Part shown: piece after piece, positions 25,404 through 38,559 of the stretch
Position numbering within the stretch: position 1 is the first letter of the stretch
Layout: each line of letters opens with the position of its first letter
Assembly (NCBI GenBank): GCA_007115705.1
Contig: QXEO01002092.1
Span: 620,001 to 684,000 of the forward strand
Direction: 5' to 3'
Source of the DNA: Dactylis glomerata
Lineage: Eukaryota; Streptophyta; Magnoliopsida; Poales; Poaceae
Length of the DNA stretch: 64,000 nt
Notes under the pieces: generated by a model
What the model was told of the DNA's origin: nothing
The model's input: only the letters and a program-made list of their open reading frames with translations
Databases searched by the model: none
Made by a program: the position numbers and the translations under genes

Positions 25404-25685
25404 CTAGAGAGACAACAATCCGTCTACCAGGGACATTTGTGGCTGCGGATTGCCAAGTGGATTTTCGTCGAAGAAGCGTTCAAACACGGAAGCCAAGCTG
25501 AGAGCGAAGAAGGTGAGGCCCAGGAGCAGCACGGGAAACCCGAGGCTGTGGAACGCCTCCATCACGTATATGGAGAGGTAGACGAGCGCGACACCCGCGC
25601 AGCCGACGAGGCATGTTATCGTCCACCTGCTGCACTCTTGGGGCTCCGCCATCGCCGCCAGCTGCTCCTCGTCGCCGGCCATCAT
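25404..25685 (-). CDS. Small two-helix membrane protein, unknown family, copy 2
   Basis: A 93-codon frame whose predicted protein is identical to that of copy 1 at 11440-11721. It has an acidic N-terminus, two hydrophobic segments and a hydrophilic tail. In a region where neighbouring non-coding DNA shows several indels between copies, this frame is unbroken. The array exchange point (about 25506) lies inside it. Function unknown. Confidence 0.55.
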   Translation of the reverse strand: MMAGDEEQLAAMAEPQECSRWTITCLVGCAGVALVYLSIYVMEAFHSLGFPVLLLGLTFFALSLASVFERFFDENPLGNPQPQMSLVDGLLSL

Positions 25686-26556
25686 GTCAATGCTTCGCCG
25701 CCCGGCTTCTCGATCGATCTATCTACTCTGTAGCTTTCCAGGGCTGAACTATTAGCTAGGGAGTTTTTGTTTCTTGGGGATCGGTCATTGTCTCATCGCC
25801 GGTAACACGTAATGAATCCAGTAGGGAGTTAACAGGCCACGGCCCACATAGCATTATTTCCCGTATAAACGGCCCAGACCTGGTCACTGCTACCTACAGC
25901 CGCGTGGAGGCCGAAGGGTAAACCCGATGCTCCGACCAGGTCGGTCAATACCCGCACCGCACACCCCCTCACGCGGGTGTAGGTCGTCCCGTCAGTGTGG
26001 TCAGGAAGAAGGAGGTCACCAGTCATGAAGAAGAAGACCAGGGAGGAAGTGTAGCCCTTGTCGATGATGGAGATGACATGACGTCGTCAGTGGAGGTGAG
26101 GCTAGAACCTTTCTGGAGACGAGGACGGCGAGCTGGCCGCGGCGTTGCCGGCGGATGCAAGGAAAAAAACCTTAGGGTGAGGGTGCGGGTGGGTGCAGGG
26201 AGCTCACCGACGACGATGTCTTAGGGTTTAGGTGTGGTGGTGGTCCAAGAGCCTCGCCGGAGTTAGGTAGGGGAGGTTTAGGTAGAGGCCGAGGCGATGG
26301 AGGACTGGCGGAGGACCGGTGGAGGCGGCGGCTCGAGCGGCGCAGTGCACCAAGGTGGCACAGGACCGCGGGTGGCCGTGGGTGGCAGGCTGCTCTGGCC
26401 GGTGGTAGCAGCGGGGGTGTCGCTGAGAAGACAAACTATCGACTAGAGGAAGATGAACGTGGCGGCGGTGTCTGTGATGGGCGTTGGCCCATTAAGCAGT
26501 AGCCCTAGGGGCGTGTGGTTGGTGCCAATGCAACCAGGTCGGTGTCGAGGAGCACC
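25686..26556. other. GC-rich flank of the small gene, copy 2
   Basis: Equivalent to 11722-12593. No recognised gene. Confidence 0.5.
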
Positions 26557-26634
26557 CAGGCCAAAGCATCTGGCGAAGAAGGCGTCGTGCGCCCACGCCA
26601 GCGACATGGTGAGGACAGCGAACAACGTTGTCAT
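26557..26634 (-). pseudogene. SDR C-terminal fragment, copy 2
   Basis: The same short dehydrogenase tail as at 12594-12671. Catalytic and cofactor-binding parts are absent. Confidence 0.4.
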
Positions 26635-27591
26635 GCTCCATACATGATCTGCGCGGCGTCAGCGGATGCATCGCCCCACACTGCCTCGTGAACGATGGCG
26701 CCTAGGGCCGGCGATGCCAGGTATGTCTGAACTTAAATTTGACTGCTAGCATACTCAACACTTCGCTATACGTATAGCCTTTGTATAAGTATATCATGAT
26801 TGATGTCTCTGGCAGCACACTCACTCTCACACAGCTGAAGAAATAAGCTTCTGATCAATTGTTTTAACACAGGTCGGTTTCATCATCATGCAGTCAGTTG
26901 TTTTCGGATAAATAATAAAATACATACGTAGGGGTTGTAACAAAAATGTACTCCGTACTAAACCTCGGAATTTCATAACAAGGAAGTTTCCGCATTAAAA
27001 TGCTGTCGATCATTGAAGTCTGAAGTCTAAACTATTCACACAGAAAAAATCTCTGTAAATTCATCTTTTGTGTCTTGAACGTCCATTGCTAATTGTGCCC
27101 AAGAGTTTTTTTTTAGAATTCAAGCTACTACTCCGTTGAAACTTTTTTTCCTTATAAGCTTGAATTAATTAGTAAAACACACATTCTGCAGGCCGCCAGG
27201 CCGGGTGACAAACTACCTATATAGACATGAGTAGATTGATACATGTTGAAATCAGATGCTTGGCTATGTAGTTGGATCCGTCAAATAAAAGCAGTTTAGC
27301 TACTCGGTTTGATTGTGAGATATGCACAAGTTATATTAATTGGTTACGATATGTCTTAACCTAGGTGTCAGGTGGTATCCCATTCCATTTCTAGTCATTT
27401 TGTTATAAAAATATAAACTAAAAACCACTGAATAAACAAGAAGTGAGATTTTGGCAGGATCCCTCTTACTTTCGTATCTAAAATGTCCAACAAAAGCACA
27501 TTGGACCAAAACACTTGTAGTTCCTTGTTCATGGCGTGCTACGCATGGCGAGCGTAAAGAGGCTCATCATGTTGAGTGGGGACATAGTTTT
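26635..27591. other. Intergenic DNA, copy 2
   Basis: Equivalent to 12672-13626. Nothing is recognised in it. Confidence 0.5.
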
Positions 27592-27599
27592 GGTATAGC

Positions 27600-28379
27600 C
27601 AGTGGCGGACCTAGGATTTTTTCAATGGTATGCCACACCACAAATTTAATCGTGTATTCCAATAAAATAATATATATTTCCAATTCAATAAATAATTGTA
27701 AAATTTCAATGCAATTCGATCTCCAAGCAATAAATAACATGTTATTGAAAGATTCATGTTATAAACCAACAGCGCTGGTGGCGGTGACAGTGGCAGGGAC
27801 ATGATTCACAAATTCTTCAATTACTAACTATGAGAATAAGCATTGTCGGTAGCCACGAAGTGGTGTCGAGAATAACACCTATGAGTAGCGATTGTCATGT
27901 TCACAACCCAAGTCAAGTGTTTAAGATTACATCATGCTTAATTAGAGGGGTGAATGTTTGAAATAAGTATGACTAGTGAAAATGTCTGACTGGAATTGGA
28001 AATCAAATACATAATCTTAATATATTTGGTGCTATTAGCTGCTATGTATGTGTGTAAATCAACCAGCAATGAACTAGCAAGCATTCAGTGCTCCCTGATG
28101 GATTCATTCGATCTAGTAGCTTAGATTGTACGTAGGTTTTGTCGTGAGCCAAAAGCATTGGCGAGAGAGTCAAATCCATTAGGCAAAGGAGCAAGTTTAG
28201 CTTTGCTAGTGAGGAGCTAGCTTAGCTTAGCTACAGCAGCTCCGCGTAGGTGCGCGTCTATACGAGAATTCAGTCAGATGCACATGCAGTCTGGACCTGC
28301 ATCAACATTTTCTGCTGTGCGTGGCTGGAATACAGGGTATGCCACGGCATACCGGGCATATCTTGTAGATTCGCCGCTG
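27600..28379. mobile_element. hAT-like non-autonomous DNA transposon, 780 bp (next copy)
   Basis: This copy is the same length as the one at 13635-14414, with the same termini and the same 8-bp GGTATAGC direct repeats at 27592-27599 and 28380-28387. It was carried along by tandem duplication and is not an independent insertion. Confidence 0.78.
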
Positions 28380-28387
28380 GGTATAGC

Positions 28388-29789
28388 CTTCCAATTGATC
28401 CATTTATTTAACATCGTGGAACATATATACTTTCTGTTGAAAGATTTCAGGTTCTCTAAAAAAAATTAAGGTTGAAAGGGTTTTCTTGCAAGTTTGGCGT
28501 CAGAAAATAATTGTGTAAGCCACAAAGAAGCTTCCGTGTCATTTGTTCTTACCACAAAAAAGTTGGCGAACATACCAAGCAGCGATTACATTTTCTGAGC
28601 AGGCTCTCAGGTACACCGTCATATCTGGGCTGTTAATTGGTGCATCAAGATCCGTGCTGGCCTATTTTTTGCCCTCTCTAACAACTTCTCTTTTTTATTT
28701 CTCACTCTATACAACCTTTGAATCTGAAGCTTGGCAGTTCACTGAAACATTTGAGATAGATTTTGGGAAAAATAGTTCGGGATTTTTATGATAGTATATA
28801 TATATATTTTTAAACATTTTATGTTGAATTTAAATATTTGAAAATTTTAAATTTCACAAAAAAATTATGAACTATTTTCCCCATATTCTAGTTGCAATAT
28901 TACAGTGACCTGCAAAGTTTCAAGTCCATATGTTATATAGTTTAGAAGATATAAAAAAGATAAATCCCAAACAGTAAAGAGGTGTAGGTGAGATGGTGCT
29001 CAGCCAAATTTTTTCCTACCAAGAAGAACAAAGAAAGAAGTATTGAGTCCCTACTCCCTACATCACATTTTGTTAATTAGTTCATTACGTCGCAAGTGAA
29101 ATGTAGCCGGTACAACATCCAAAAACGAAAACCAAGCAAAGAGCAACGAAACAACAACACATGAAAACCCGGAAATTACCCAAGCTTGGTTTGGTGTAAG
29201 CTGTTGAGTATTGGAAACAAGCTACATATAGCCTTTACCCAAGGAAATTATATTGAATCATAGAACTGGTTGAAGATTACCAAGCGCATCCAAGTACTGC
29301 CAATGGATCAAATTTGTGCAAATCTACAATATATATAAAGTTCATTCCCACTAAGTGTATTTAATGTTTGCAAGCTCAAACCTGGTGAAGCCACATCACT
29401 CCAATTCTTTATAGCCGTCAGATTTTAAAGATACGGTCATTAGCTAGTCATCCAATCACGTACTCAGTTCTCATGACATGCAATCCCAGGTCTATCTATA
29501 GGAAAACGGAAGTGTTTCTTCGCTAGGACCTTTCAACCTCCCAATCTCCCATTAATCCACCGTGAGGTGGGGGAAGTGAAGGAGTTTCTTACGTTTCTCT
29601 TCCTCTCCACCAATTGAGTAACTAAAGCTCCATGCATTTATCTTCTCCCTTCTATCTTTTCCACTCACGAGTCCGTCTTCTTTCTCTTCCCTATTTTAGT
29701 CCATCTCCTGAACATGATGGCTTGGCAACACGTCCTCCACACCGTCAATTCTACTTCTCTGGTTGCAGTCCAAGAATCGTCATCATTGC
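28388..29789. other. Intergenic DNA left of the retrotransposon, copy 3
   Basis: Equivalent to 407-1808. It includes the repeat shared with 48051-48405 (here from about 28640) and the frame running into the retrotransposon. Confidence 0.5.
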
Positions 29790-31223
29790 TAATGTCTACA
29801 CATGCTTCTGTCCTTGTAGACAGTGTTGGGCCTCCAAGTGCAGAGGTTTGTAGAACAGCAGCAAGTTTCCCTTAAGTGGATCACCCAAGGTTTATCAAAC
29901 TCAGGGAGGAAGAGGTCAAAGCTATCCCTCTCGAGCAACCCTGCAATTACGATACAGAAAGTCTCTTGTGTCCCCAAAACACCCAATACACTTGTCAATA
30001 TATAGGTGCACTAGTTCGGCGAAGAGATAGTGAAATACAAGTACTAGTGATGATTATGGGTAGTAAATGTAATATGAAATAAGTATCGCTGCGAGCAAAC
30101 ATGTAACAAAACTGAAAGGAAATGGTGTGCAATGCTTGGAAACAAGGCCTAGGGATCATACTTTCACTAGTGGACACACTCTCAATAAATATAACATAAT
30201 TGAACCAATAGATACTATCATCAATATGCAACTCAAAACAATTCTCCAATGGAAAACAAACACTAATCATGCGTAGAGCTACGAAGCACTCCTCAAAGTT
30301 CATATTTCCCCAAACTAGATTGTCCCACACTGTCACCGTGAACGCACTAGATGGTTCCAACAAACACCAACAATTCATAGAGACATTAATCAAAAAGACA
30401 CACATGATGCGCACACCGTCACCTTCACACCATGATACAAGGTATCTCCGGAGATTACAAATATAAAGCACGGGAGTAGCATAATATCTGAATAATAACA
30501 TCTACTAATTCAACTAGATACAAAGCTCACGATCATATAAAGATCACATCATGGGAGAGAGAGGTGAACCACATAGCTACCGGTAGAGCCCTCAGCCCCG
30601 GGGGATAACTACTCCCTCCTCATCATAGGAGACATCAAGGTTGATGGAGATGGCGGTGAGGTCGATGGAGACGGCGGAGGAGGCGACGGCGTTGATGGAG
30701 ATGGCTCCGGGGGCACTTCCCCGTCCCGGCAGGGTGCCGGAACAGAGACTTCTGTCCTCCGAAATTTGTCTTCGACGGCGGCGGCGCTGCGGAACTGTTC
30801 TGGGAAAAAAACGCCAATTCCTCTAGGGTTTTCCGTCGAGGGGCTTTTTATAGGCGAAAGGGCATCGTCGGGAGGCGACCAGGGTGGTCTCACCATAGGG
30901 GGGCGCGGCCAGGGGCTGGGCCGCGCCCCCTCATGGTGAGGCTGGCCCCTGGCCCCCCTTCGGCTCTCGTTCGGTCTTTGGTCGTCTTCCGGGAAAAATA
31001 GGAGTTCTGGAACTTGTTTCGTCCAATTCTGAGAATATTTCCTATTTAGCTTTTCCGAAACACAAAAATAGCAGAAAACAGGGAACTGGCACTGTGGCAT
31101 CTTGTTAGTAGGTTAGTTCCGGAAATCGCATAAAAACGCCACGAAGTGTAACGAAACACAAGGCAAATAGTGTAAAAACAAGCATGGAGCATCAAAAATT
31201 ATAGATACATTTGAGACGTATCA
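29790..31223 (-). repeat. 3' LTR of retrotransposon copy 3
   Basis: A 1434-bp LTR on the minus strand, including the GC-rich hairpin near 30889-30940. Confidence 0.88.
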
Positions 31224-33803
31224 GCATCCTCAAGCTTAACTCCTGCTCATCCTCGAGTAGGTAAGTGATAACAAAAGAATAATTTTTGAGGTGACATGCA
31301 CTATCACAATTTGATCAACGAGGTAGAGCATTGAGTGCTGAGATCAAAGAACTTAAAACATGGGCATGAAAGACATAATCTTGATAATAGAAACTTAGCA
31401 ACCATGTTATAGCATGAAAAGAAACACAAAGAAAAGATCATGAAAATGAAACAATAAAAGTCACGTGTGTGTTTCAACCATATGGAAAAACATAGCAAAT
31501 GGTTTTCATCTTGTCCCTCATGGAGTAGCAAAGCATAAATGCATAGGACACCTTCAAGTTTAAGAGGGTGACTAGATACAAGTAATTTAAAAACAAGCAA
31601 AACCATAATCATGAATCAATCAATAATAAACTTTGGGATTATGCACATTATACTCAGAATGACAACTATGCTCTCTTAGACGGTGCATAAAGGTAGAAGG
31701 TGGAGACTTAACATAAAAGTAAAAGAAAGGCCTTTCGCAGAGGGAAGCAGTGATTAAACATGTGCTAGAGCTTTTCATTTGTAAAACAGAGAGATAAAAA
31801 TTGGGTTTTGAGAGGTGGTTGTTTTTGTCAACGACTAGCAATGGGGTTCTTACTATCTTCCATACAAAAAGTAAGCAATTTTTTGAGAGAGGGATTGACA
31901 CTTTGGTGCTCTTTTATAAAGCTTGGCACTCCTCCCCACCGTTTTTCCTTTCACAAACCATGGCTAACCGATTCCATCGGGTGCCCACCAACATTCACAT
32001 ACCATGGAGGAGTGCCTTTTTTCTTTTCTTTTCTTTTTCTTTTTGGAATAAGACAATATGGAAGATAGCAAATCCGACCACTATGTCCCCATGAGCTAAA
32101 AACAGTGTCACAAAACGAGAAGTGTTTTGAAGGTTTTTTAAAAGGTAGCACATGAAAATTTACTTGGAATGGCTTACAAATACCATGCATAGGAATTTAT
32201 AGTGGACACAATGGCAAACTTGGTTTTTGGGAGTTGGATGCACGAGTAGAGCTCATACTCAGTACAAAGCGAGGGCTAGCAAAAGACTAGGAGCGACCAA
32301 CTAAGAGAGCAATAACGGCCATAATCATGCATAGCGACAAAATATCATTGAAAGAAGCATAAAGTGGTATCATAAGTCAAAAACCAAATGATCATAGAGG
32401 CTATAGGCGACTTATTTTGTAGTCAACATGTGTAAGCATGTGCCAAGTCAACCCAAATAAAGCATCAAAGGAGAAAACCAAATTAATGCTTCCAAATAAT
32501 AAAAACAACGCATGATTTTTTCAAAGGCTCATTAAGCAATCTCAATCATTTGAGACAAGTCATGCTACAGCAAAACCACTAAGCATACTATCAAAAAGAC
32601 ATCAAACACGACATGCAAAAGCCTAAGCCGCAGTCTAAACAAGCTCCTTTTTGTACCACTTTTTTGCATGAAACTTTTTCTCTTTTCCAACACCATTCAA
32701 ACCTTTTCGAAACAACTCTTTTGATGAAAACAAACATAGACCAGAGGTCCAAATACACCTTGATGCAAAGATATAACAAGATCTGAACAAAAATCAAGGC
32801 GAAAAACGAAAGCTAAACGCAGTAGCAGAAAAAGAGAACACTCGTGGAACGATAAGAGTGAAAACTAGAGTGTTCTTGGCAAATGAAAAGCGAGTTCATC
32901 TCCTCCAAAAGAAACATGATGTGATCTAACCCTTTATTGCAGCAAACAAAGCAAAAGAAAACTGAAAACAAAAGCAACTGATGCTTCAAGAAAAACGCAT
33001 AGTGCATGAAGCAATAAAAATATAGTGTCTTGAAAGGTGACCTGATTTTTGCCGATGAAGAAGGGGTGCCTCGGGGGCATCCCCAATATTTGACGCTTGT
33101 ACTTCTTGGATATTTCTTGGGGTGCATGGGCATCCCCAAGCTTGAGCTTTTGTCCATTCTTCATCTCATCTCATCATTCTCCAATCCCTACACTTGAAAA
33201 CTTCCTTCATACAAAGCGTAACACAATTCTATTAGCAATGTTAGCATAAACATAATAGTGAATCAACCCCTTTCGGTTCAAATTTCAACTCAAAACCACC
33301 ACATATAAAGTATATACTACTGTAGCAACTTCCCCAAAAGTTCCATGATCAAAAGAACTCAAAAAGAAAGCGATCGAGCGACAAACACAAATAGTGGCAG
33401 AAATCTGTCAAAACAGAATAGCTGACAAAAGGTCGATTTTTTAGAGGACCTTCTGTTCCTCAAATCGAAAAGTGCAAAACTAATGAAAGTTTGGATATAA
33501 CCTGGAGCATATGCACAAGAAATCGCAGGTCCAAAAGATATACAGAGAATTTTCACGAATTTGTATGGTGCAGCACTGAAATCTGTTTCAGGACAGCAAC
33601 ATCCTCAAATCTTACCTCACTCAAATTAGAGGCTTCTCTTGGCACAAAAACAAAATAAAAATGATAAGGAGAGGTTATTACAGCAGTAATAACTTCCAAG
33701 ATTCAAATAAAATAAAAAGTACTGAAAATAAAACATTGGGTTATCTCCCAAGAGTGCTTTTCTTTAACGCCTTTGAGCTAGGCGCAGTAATTTCAGAAAA
33801 TGC
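31224..33803 (-). other. Non-coding 3' internal region of retrotransposon copy 3
   Basis: Equivalent to 3244-5824. The polypurine-side sequence adjoins the LTR. No conserved frame or pol domain is seen. Confidence 0.7.
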
Positions 33804-36296
33804 TCACATAGGCGCCCGAAAAGAACTTAAGGCAAAGGTGCCATAAAGGAACTTGAAGCAAGAGAGAGCATCAAAAAGCAAGTATGAAACACATTTAAAT
33901 CTAAACCACTTCCTATGAAAAATAGTCTTGTGAAAAGACAAGTCATGAAAGCGCAAAGCGAAAAGCATAGGAAGGCAAAACAAGTACAACTTCAAGAATT
34001 CTAACAAAAAGAGGGGAAACTCAATATTGTTGAGATCCATCAAACCATGTTTCCCTCTCTCATAATAACTTTCAGTAGCATCATGAATAGAACTAACATA
34101 ACTATCACATAAAGCATCCCTATCATGAGCCACATGCATAAAAGAATTAATACTCCCCACATGAACAATCGTAGTAGGAGCAGATTCAACAGAATAATTA
34201 TTCTCATCACCATAATCATCAAAAACAGGAGGCATATTATAATCATAACTAATTTTCTCCTCAAAAGTAGGTGAACTGAAAATATTATACTCATCATCAT
34301 AACCATCATAAACTAGAGGTTTAGTATCATCATAAGCGAGAGAGCAGCTATTTTGCAAGGCATATTCATCAAACATATCATCATAAGAAGGAACATGGAT
34401 AGTACTAATGGTACAACAATTATTAACCTTAGAATTGGTACCAAAAAGATTTCCAATATCAAAAGTAGAGTGCTTTTCCCAATAATGATCACTAACATAG
34501 GTAACAGGCATAGGAACATCATCCCAATCAGAATTATTATAATCTATAATAGGAGCAACATGCTTAGGGGAAGATACCGTTTCCTCTTGCCTTTTACTCC
34601 TCTTCTTCTTCTTCTTACTCTTCTTACTCTCTCCTTTAGGAGGGAGAGGCTTGAAAGGCATCTTCTCCACATAATCTGGTTTACTGACAGAAACAACAGA
34701 AGAAACTTTGGAGGATTCCTCCTCTCTATTAATAAGATAGAAGCATCTATTAGTCCTGTCATAGCTTGGCAAAACATCATGTTTTATAAGATTTTGTATG
34801 TAAGTATTTGCGAGGCAATCTTTAACATAATAGAGACGACAATCACGAAGGGTGCTATTAATATCAACAACTCTCATATCTACCAAAGAAATCTTTCTAG
34901 ATATCTCTTCACACTCCAAATATAAAGTAAGCTCATCATGCTGATTGAGAGTAATCTTGTCATCACAATACAAATTTATGGTACTCATTCGATTAAAAGA
35001 GTCACGATATTGGCTTGGGCATTGAAAATTAAAATGACCCATGTCATCGCAAAGTTCACAAAGAAAAGGATAAAGCTCGCAAACCTTTTCACCAAGCTCA
35101 TCTAGAGCCTTGAGCCACATTTGTGTTTCTTCATTCCCGTGGGTGATGCAATAATCTTCCTTGTTGTGACTCCGTTCACAAGGTCTATGTACTCCACAAA
35201 AAATAACATGCTTATAAGAAGTAGCACTTTCAGAAATTTGAGCATGTTTATTGCAATTATCAATAACAATATCACTTTCTATGCAAGTGTCTTTAAAAGG
35301 TTCATGATACACGTCCCCATTTCCCTTAGGAACATTAATATGAGAAGCAAAGGCCTTAAAGCAATCAACCATAATTTGAGGATCAAGACCATATTTAGCA
35401 CTAAGCTCTTGAAAATTAGCAGTTTCAGCGAAAGACTTAATGCAATCATATTCATAACTCATACCTGATCATTTACCTTTGTCGCTATCCCAATCTTCAA
35501 TATTGTTTTGAATTGCTTCAAGCAGATCCCACTTGACGTCAACATCCTTCCTTGTGAAAGACCCATCCAAGCATGCATCTAGATAGTCCTTGTAATGTCC
35601 TGAAAGCCTTGCATAAAAATTATCAATAACAATATTACGAGGAAGATCATGAATAGGTCATTTGAGCATTAGTGACTTCAATCTTCCCCACGCTTGGGTA
35701 ATGCTTTCTCCCTCATGCGGATGAAAATTATAAAGATAATTCCTATCTTTATAAACCTCACTAGAAGGATAGAATTTAGAAAAAAAGAGAGGTACAATTT
35801 CCTCCCAGTCGACAGGTCGGCCATCCTTCAGTGTTTTATACCATTCCGCAGCTCAGCCCTTCAATGATAAAGAAAATAGCTTCTTCTTAACTCGGTTCAT
35901 CAAAATACCTGCACACTTGAACAACTCGCATAATTCATGTATAAAAAGCAAATGATCACCAGGATGGATAGTTCCATCTCCTAAATAGCGGTTATCCATA
36001 GCACGTTCAACAATCTTTATAGGTATTTTAAAAGGATGAGGAGCACAAGCATCATTAGAAACATCACATAGGGGAGATAAAATATCATCAGAGCAAACTT
36101 TCTCCACTAAAGCTGGGGAACTAAAAATATCATGCTTAACAAAACCAACTTCCCCAAGCTTAGACTTTTCTATAACGGTGTTCAAAGCATTCATACTAAC
36201 AACACTATTAGCATGCAAATTAAGCTCCAAAGGTTTTTCAATTTTCTCTTTAAATCTAAACTCAGGAAAAAGACTAAAGAACTCTTTACTTTCCAT
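33804..36296 (-). pseudogene. Retrotransposon gag-like frame with three in-frame TGA codons, copy 3
   Basis: One continuous minus-strand frame of about 830 codons runs from ATG at 36294-36296. It is interrupted only by TGA at 35853-35855, 35658-35660 and 35469-35471. The first 147 codons form an N-terminal gag region. The middle piece carries the conserved gag core. The last piece (552 codons from 35462) has a CCHC zinc knuckle (C135, C138, H143, C148 of that piece), a lysine/arginine-rich stretch near 270-290 and a Tyr/Asp-rich region beyond. Gag proteins form the particle shell and bind element RNA. Because the same three stops occur in all three tandem copies, the element was inactive before the array formed. 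Confidence 0.85.
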
Positions 36297-36429
36297 TAAG
36301 CCTAACTAGTGAAAATAAAAACAAGAAACAAAAAGATATAATTGCAGAATCTAAAGGAAATAACTCCGAGCAATCACCAGCAACTAAAAGACTTAGTAAC
36401 CAAAGAATGTGAGTACCTTTTACCTTACC

Positions 36430-36447
36430 TCCCCGGCAACAGCGCCA
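36430..36447 (-). other. Primer-binding site (tRNA-Asp type), copy 3
   Basis: The same tRNA-Asp-complementary site as in the other copies, ten bases inside the 5' LTR on the minus strand. Confidence 0.78.
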
Positions 36448-36457
36448 GAAAAGAGCT

Positions 36458-37890
36458 TGATGTCTACACACGCTTCTATCCTTGTAGACAGTGTTGGGCC
36501 TCCAAGTGCAGAGGTTTGTAGAACAGCAGCAAGTTTCCCTTAAGTGGATCACCCAAGGTTTATCGAACTCAGGGAGGAAGAGGTCAAAGCTATCCCTCTC
36601 AAGCAACCCTGCAATTACGATACAGAAAGTCTCTTGTGTCCCCAACACACCCAATACACTTGTCAAATATATAGGTGCACTAGTTCGGCGAAGAGATAGT
36701 GAAATACAAGTAGTAGTGATGATTATGGGTAGTAAATGTAATATGAAATAAGTATCGCTGCGAGCAAACATGTAACAAAACTGAAAGGAAACGGTGTGCA
36801 ATTCTTGGAAACAAGGCCTAGGGATCATACTTTCACTAGTGGACACACTCTCAACAAATATAACATAATTGAACCAATAGATACTATCATCAATATGCAA
36901 CTCAAAACAATTCTCCAATGGAAAACGAATACTAATCATGCGTAGGGCTACGAAGCACTCCTCAAAGTTCATATTTCCCCAAACTAGATTGTCCCACACT
37001 GTCACCGTGAACGCACTAGATGGTTCCAACAAACACCAATAATTCATAGAGACATTAACCAAAAAGACACACATGATGTGCACACTGTCACCTTCACACC
37101 ATGATACAAGGTATCTCCGGAGATTACAAATATAAAGCACGAGAGTAGCATAATATCTGAATAATAACATCTACCAATTCAACTAGATACAAAGCTCATG
37201 ATCACATAAAGATCACATCATGGGAGAGAGAGGTGAACCACATAGCTATCGGTAGAGCCCTCAGCCCCGGGGGAGAACTACTCCCGCCTCATCATAGGAG
37301 ACAGCAAGGTTGATGGAGATGGCGGTGAGGTCGATGGAGACGGCGGAGGAGGCGACGGCGTTGATGGAGATGGCTCCGGGGGCACTTTCCCGTCCCGTCA
37401 GGGTGACGGAACAGAGACTTCTGTCCCCCGAAATTTGTCTTCGACGGCGGCGACGCTGCGGAACTGTTCTGGGAAAAACGCCGATTCCTCTAGGGTTTTC
37501 TGTCGGGGGGCTTTTTATAGGCGAAAGGGCATCGTCGGGAGGCGACCAGGGTGGTCTCACCACAGGGGGGCGTGGCCAGGGGCTGGGCCGCGCCCCCTCA
37601 TGGTGAGGCTGGCCCCTGACCCCCCCTTCGGCTCTCGTTCTATCTTCGGTCCTCTTCCGGGAAAAATAAGAGTTCTGGAACTTGTTTCGTCTAATTCTGA
37701 GAATATTTCCTGTGTAGCTTTTCTGAAACACAAAACAGCAGAAAACATGGAACTAGCACTGTGGCATCTTGTTAGTAGGTTAATTCCGGAAATCGCATAA
37801 AAATGCCACGAAGTGTAACGAAACACAAGGCAAATGGTGTAAAAACAAGCATGGAGCGTCAAAAATTATAGATACGTTTGGGACGTATCA
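36458..37890 (-). repeat. 5' LTR of retrotransposon copy 3
   Basis: A 1433-bp LTR with the primer-binding site just beyond its inner end. The hairpin is near 37557-37609. Confidence 0.88.
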
Positions 37891-38559
37891 GTTGCTTAAT
37901 CTTGAGTGGTTGCGCCCTGCTCTGTTCGTCCTGCTCATGAAACTACGGCGGTGATGCTCGCGACGTCTCACCGTCACCCCTGTACAAGGCTCATATCTAC
38001 CTTGGGCAAATGGCTGACATCACCTAACTGACACCAGTGAGCGTCTTTCTCTATCTGTGAATTAATCCAGTGTTCTTGGTTTTCTTCACAGGAAGATCCA
38101 TGACCTCATCAGCCATGCTGTGGTAGTGTGCAGCATATGATACTTCGTTTTTGGTCCCGGAATGCGCCAAACTCACAGGTAAAAATCTTTAGTTGTTCTG
38201 ATCTTCAGATTGCACTTCCTCACCTCCATTAATACGAGCGTGTTTCAGTGTCAAAAGGGAAAATAGAAACTAGCATATTTTAGTACACAAAATCATGCTA
38301 GATTCTAAATATGGAACTTCGTGACTGTAGTGAAGTTATAACGTTCGATGATGAATCGGCATCTTTTTTTTTCTACTAGAACATGGCTAATAATTTATAC
38401 TTTTCATGTTTTTAGAGGACTCGTGTTTTCTCTCTCCCAGCTAGTTAACTGTACAGACTTTGAGTGGGCTTGGGAGGTCTCTTAGTAGTTAGCTGAGGTT
38501 GTACTTCAAGTAAACTCATGTTCTTTTGGGGTAGGTTTTCTCGGCAGGCAATGCACTCA
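37891..38559. other. Right flank of the retrotransposon with exon-like sequence, copy 3
   Basis: Equivalent to 9899-10566. The entering frame closes at TGA as in copy 1. The splice-like block is at about 38080-38180. No family is recognised. Confidence 0.35.

Larger units (their letters stand above)
11543..25506. repeat. Tandem-array unit 1 (complete, about 13.96 kb)
   Basis: This is a complete unit running from the crossover point inside one small membrane-protein gene to the same point in the next. Order: 5' part of the small gene, SDR pseudogene tail, hAT element, intergenic DNA, retrotransposon, exon-like DNA, Helitron-like element, 3' part of the next small gene. It differs from the other units mainly by short indels, densest around 17900-22250. 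Confidence 0.88.
29790..37890 (-). mobile_element. Gag-only LTR retrotransposon, Sabrina/Athila-like, copy 3
   Basis: The best-preserved of the three tandem copies, about 8.10 kb, with LTRs at 29790-31223 and 36458-37890 and the same imperfect ATTGC/GTTGC flanks. Gag-like coding occupies 33804-36296 on the minus strand and no pol is present. It is a dead, non-autonomous element that would have needed proteins in trans. Confidence 0.87.
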
